From Abelmoschus esculentus (taxonomy: Eukaryota; Streptophyta; Magnoliopsida; Malvales; Malvaceae): DNA of 64,000 nt. Both the position numbers and the translations under genes were made by a program. The DNA lies in contig JAUCBN010000035.1 of the NCBI GenBank assembly GCA_035048815.1, positions 7,328,501-7,392,500 on the forward strand, read 5' to 3'. Position 1 is the first letter of the stretch; each line of letters starts with the position of its first letter. Under the pieces are notes generated by a model that was not told where the DNA came from, ran no database searches, and worked only from the letters and a program-made list of their open reading frames with translations. Shown piece after piece: positions 60,262 to 64,000 of the stretch.

Positions 60262-61479
60262 TTAAATACCTATCAGTCTTCTCTCCATTCCCTGAAGTGA
60301 ATGTGATATTTTATAGTGGAAAGAATAAATATCACATTAGTAATTGTGATCATGATTGAGATCATAACAGACATGGATAAGGTGATTATTTTGAGAATAC
60401 TTATATCCACAAGAAGTGGAATTATAAAGATGACAAGAATGATAGAGATCATATTAAAATCTTTATGTTATCAATGCGATGGTAAAACCATTGATCTCGT
60501 AATTGTCGAACGCCGAAGTATTATGACTTTATCCATAATCATGAATGATAAATTAAAGAAAATATAAAATGATTTTCTTTGTGGTGAAAATAAGGGCGTT
60601 ATTGATCCAACTCAATTGGATATTGATAATTTTCTTATAATCCTTCAAGAGAATAATCCGCCATTTATTTTATTTTCTTTAAATCTTTTATTTATTTTAT
60701 TTTATGTTAATTTATTTTTATTTATTATTTATTTATGTTAACTTACTTTAAATATTATTTATTTATCTTTTATGTTAATTTTTTCTTAAAAGAATATGAT
60801 TACTTCCAAAATAAAATATGCAATAATTTATGGTGATTTATGCTTAGCAGAAAGTACAAGTACTCATACAATACTTAAGCATAAGAAATATTTTCTCATT
60901 TAAATACAAGAAAAATATGAGTACTATATCTCAAAGTACTAAAATATCAGTGCTTCGGAAGAGCTCTTGAGAGCTTATCTTTGATTCGATTTGATATGAT
61001 ATGATATTTTTTATTATTTTTCCATTTCCCGAAGTGAATGAAATAAAGCACGTACTAAAAGGTGCATAATTATGCATATTTCCCATTTTAAATGCAAGGG
61101 AATAATATGAGTACTATATTCGGAAGTACTAATATCACATAAAGCTCTGACTGAGCAAATATGCTATTTACCAAATGAGACTTTATCTCATATTTAAAGT
61201 GCATTATGCTCTTTGAGCAAATATGTTATTGTTAAATGAGACTTTATCTCATATTTACAGTGTATTATTCTCGTCAAAGTCACAAAGAGACTTGTTGAAT
61301 TTTAAAGATATTTGCAGAAACATATTGAGAATATTAGTCAAGGAGATACTGACTATCTCAATATTACGAGTATAACTCAAGACAATAATGTAATATTGGC
61401 AAAATTACATGCACTGTCATCCATATTGTACTATATAAGAATTAGTACAAATTGAAGCTCATGCTATTGTAAACTAGAT

Positions 61480-62160
61480 GTTTATTGATTATTTTATTTG
61501 GCATGACCGGTTAGACCATCCCGATTCAATTATGATGCGAAAAATTGCTGACACTTTCATGTGATCATTTATTGAAGAACTAAGAGTTTCTTCAAGGTAA
61601 TTTTTTATGTGATACTTGCTATGAAAGCATTTTGATTATTCAATCATCAAAAATTATGATAGAGTGCAAATCTATTAATTTTCTAGAACGGATACAAGGT
61701 GATATATATGGGCCCATACACTTTTCTTAAAGGCCATCTAGATATTTTATGATTTTTATCGATGCATCGACTAGATGGTTATGTGTATCCTTGTTATAAC
61801 CCACAACTTGGTGTTTGCGAGGCTACTTACTCAGTTGATAAAATTACAAGCATATATTCCAGATTATTTTCTAAAGACAATCAGTCTTGATAATGTTGAT
61901 GACATGTAATTTTACATGTAGTATCATAAATTCGCATCAAGTCAACAAATGATTATAAGTTCTCCCCATTATAAATGGTTTTTGGTCAGGAACCAAATAT
62001 TTCTCATCTTAATTTTTTGGGTGTGCGATATATATTCTAATTGCTCCACCACAACGCACAAAGATAAGTTTTGCTAGGAATATATATAAGAGCTTCTGAT
62101 AGAGGATTTATTGACTATCATTTTAATGAGTCAATTTACCCAATATTAGAGGGAGAAAAT
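61480..62160 (+). pseudogene. Copia integrase remnant (element B)
   Basis: Readable pieces include HDRLDHP-like wording near 61503 and DASTRWLC near 61763. There is a PPQRTK segment near 62050, followed by a DCHFNE-like segment, typical of the copia integrase and its downstream region. Stops and shifts separate the pieces. Confidence 0.65.
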
Positions 62161-62859
62161 AAATAGTTGGGGAAAGAAATAAGTTGGAATGAATTATCAT
62201 TTTCTCTTTTTGATCCACGTAATACACAATGTGAACTATAAGTTCAATGGATAATTCATTTAGTAAATCAATTGCTAGATGATTTTGCTGACCCTAAAAG
62301 GCTGACTAAGTCACGTATACCAGCTATGAATGTTCCGATTAAATTTAATGTCATGGAAGGACAAACTCTAGTTGCTACTGTGTCTAACTTACGCTTTAAG
62401 CGTAGTAGACGAGTAAGTTTCAAAGATAAGAGATCCTCAAAAAGGAAAAGAAACTATATTTTATGATGGTCTGATCGAGGAATCAATGATTATGAAAATC
62501 TCTAGAAGAGATTAAATGGTCTCCAACAGAGACATTGACATGACTCAGGTACCTACCTGGCAATAAAGAGATCTCAATAGATTATGTCATGTCTAGTAAT
62601 AAATGGAACTGAAATTAAATCGACGTCATTAATATATTTGCATGTAATATAGCACTAGAGATTTTATTTGATGATGTGGATCATGAATCATTATCAATTG
62701 GGCAATGTAAACAAAGAAATGATTGGCCAACATGAAAGAGGCAATTGAGGCGAAACTAAAATCTCTTTTCAAAAAGAGAAGTATTTGGGCATATAACCCG
62801 TACATTTAAATATATAAAACTCGTAGATATAAACGAGCCTTTATGAAAAAGAGAAATCA

Positions 62860-63860
62860 AAAGGGGAAATCATGAGATATAAGCTTATTTGGTTGCAAAA
62901 GGATTCTCACAAAGACATGAAATTGAATGAGGAAAATATATTCCTTGGTGGTGGATGCAATTACTTTTAGATATTCTGGCAATAAATTAAATAGTTTCGT
63001 CTAATGGATGTTGTTACATCTTATTTGTGTGAGCCTCTTGATAAAATATTTACATAAAGCTTCTAAAAGGATTTAGAATGCTAGAAGTAGTTAATTCAAG
63101 TTCTCGAGAATATTATTCAACCATATTAAATATATCTTTTATGGATTGAAAGATTTAGGCATATTTGATATAATCGCCTCATTGAATACTTATTAGCATA
63201 ATGTTATATGAATTGTTTAATTTCCCCGAGCATTTTGATTAAGTGAATTAGTTCTGAATTTTTATTATTGTCGATGATTTGAATATAGTTGAGACTCGTG
63301 AAGAGATCTTCTCAAATCCTTGTGCATCAATCGACATACAGAAAAATGTTGAAAGAGACTTTACGTGAATAATGCATATTCATTGATCACCCTTATGGTT
63401 GTTAGGTCTCTTAGTGTAAACAAAGATTCTTTCTGCCTGAAGAAAAGGGTAATGATATTCTTGGTCTAAAAGCAAAATATATACATTATTTGATCTGGAA
63501 GCATCATATCTTAGCTAGTCCAAAAATATTTTTTAAGTGCTACGAGATCATTACCTTTAAATAATTATTATGCATGAGGCAAAGCCGAAATATGTGTTTG
63601 GCTAAACATATCCTGAAGATATGTGAATGTTTTTCACAAGATAAGATGCAAGCTATCTTGTACAGAGATAATACAAAATTTATATCTCAAGGTGGATATA
63701 TCAAATATGATAAAATGAAACATATTTCTTCAAGTTTCGTCCCTCATGATTTTTAGATGAATATTATTCAATGAATCATTTCAAGCAATGATTTGGAAGA
63801 TTTATCCACTAGTGCATGATCTACTTCAACATTTGAAGTTTGTATTCAATATTGAATTAT
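62860..63860 (+). pseudogene. Copia reverse transcriptase/RNase H remnant (element B)
   Basis: GFSQRHEIE near 62909 and a VDDLN segment at 63267-63281 (the YxDD box, with Ile in place of Tyr) mark the reverse transcriptase. The 60-codon frame at 63574-63756 holds SQDKMQAILYRDNTKFISQG and IKYDKMKHIS, a standard copia RNase H block with its Asp. The frame is broken elsewhere. Confidence 0.75.
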
Positions 63861-64000
63861 GAAGATTCAAAGGTCTTATGTGATATTTTCATGAGGGGGA
63901 GTAAATATGTGTTGCACTCTTTTTCCCTTAATTAAGGTTTTGTCCCAATGGGTTTTCCTGATAAGGTTTTTAATGAGGCAACATGTTATACGTATCAAAG

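Larger units (their letters stand above)
53736..60266 (-). mobile_element. Nested Ty1/copia element with ~1 kb LTRs
   Basis: The element is 53741-60261 (6521 bp), with LTRs at 53741-54735 and 59265-60261 and TTAAA duplications at 53736-53740 and 60262-60266. Coding sense is minus. An RNase H piece lies at 55348-55551 and an integrase C-terminal region near 56360-56440. A purine tract (CATATGAGGGAT read on the minus strand) sits just inside the left LTR, marking it as the 3' LTR. LTRs are about 96% alike by eye, while the 4.5 kb interior is very decayed. It lies exactly at a point where element A is uninterrupted (near 10882-10886). Confidence 0.92.
52337..64000 (+). mobile_element. Ty1/copia retrotransposon B, split by a nested element, runs off the window
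   Basis: Plus-strand sister of element A. The 5' LTR is 52337-52571; leader and gag-region DNA follow to 53740; the sequence resumes at 60262 after a nested element. Integrase remnants lie at about 61500-62150, reverse transcriptase at 62860-63300 and RNase H at 63570-63850. The end at 64000 (GAGGCAACATGTTATACG) corresponds to a point about 60 bp before the 3' LTR in element A, so its 3' LTR should lie just outside. Stops and indels are frequent. Confidence 0.85.

Noticed and set aside
1..64000. A new defence, biosynthetic or other gene system
   Set aside because: Both strands were read; apart from two ordinary plant genes, all readable coding sequence belongs to retrotransposons or to short unrecognised fragments.

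Overview
The window looks like nuclear DNA from a eudicot plant. It is very AT-rich, has two intron-containing plant genes, and is otherwise filled with transposable elements and their decayed remains. The repeat families (a CACTA element with GGCGTTT subterminal repeats, short-LTR copia elements, a small chromovirus) suggest a rosid, perhaps a cotton relative (Malvaceae). That assignment is an inference from repeat style only. No bacterial or organellar features, tRNA, rRNA or CRISPR arrays were seen.

Only two host genes are well supported, both on the minus strand with two exons and canonical GT/AG introns. One is a class I LOB-domain (LBD1/LBD11-like) transcription factor of 197 aa at 4161-4924. 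The other is a TETRASPANIN-3-like membrane protein of 285 aa at 42487-44848, with a 1.5 kb intron. They lie about 38 kb apart and nothing in the sequence suggests a shared function.

Layout: 1-4160 is intergenic, with a clean hAT-type MITE at 2793-3216. LBD gene and TATA box lie at 4161-5047. Copia element A (minus strand, decayed) spans 6084-12344 and contains a nested Mutator-like MITE at 6968-7711. A non-autonomous CACTA element with exon-like filler spans 12818-16507. A gypsy-type LTR fragment lies at about 16540-17690. Small MITEs and foldback elements occupy 19-27 kb. A complete but inactivated Ty3/gypsy chromovirus spans 29101-34145, with 253-bp LTRs and a 5-bp target duplication. A giant foldback (Mutator-like) element lies at 35242-36881. 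Gypsy LTR-like DNA occupies about 37.5-41.8 kb. The tetraspanin gene follows at 42.5-44.8 kb, with a tandem duplication upstream. A second long-inverted-repeat element lies at about 46220-47634 and a foldback MITE at 51355-51896. Copia element B (plus strand) runs from 52337 past the window end and is split by a complete nested copia element (53741-60261, minus strand, ~1 kb LTRs, TTAAA duplication).

The most informative structure is the pair of related copia copies A and B. Each preserves the uninterrupted site for the insertion found in the other, so both nested insertions can be verified inside this window. Other points of interest are the chromovirus, whose in-frame stops all fit C-to-T or G-to-A change; the ~1.6 kb hairpin element; and minisatellites that expanded differently in the two copia copies. 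I found no convincing sign of a new gene system. The novelty here is in repeat architecture.
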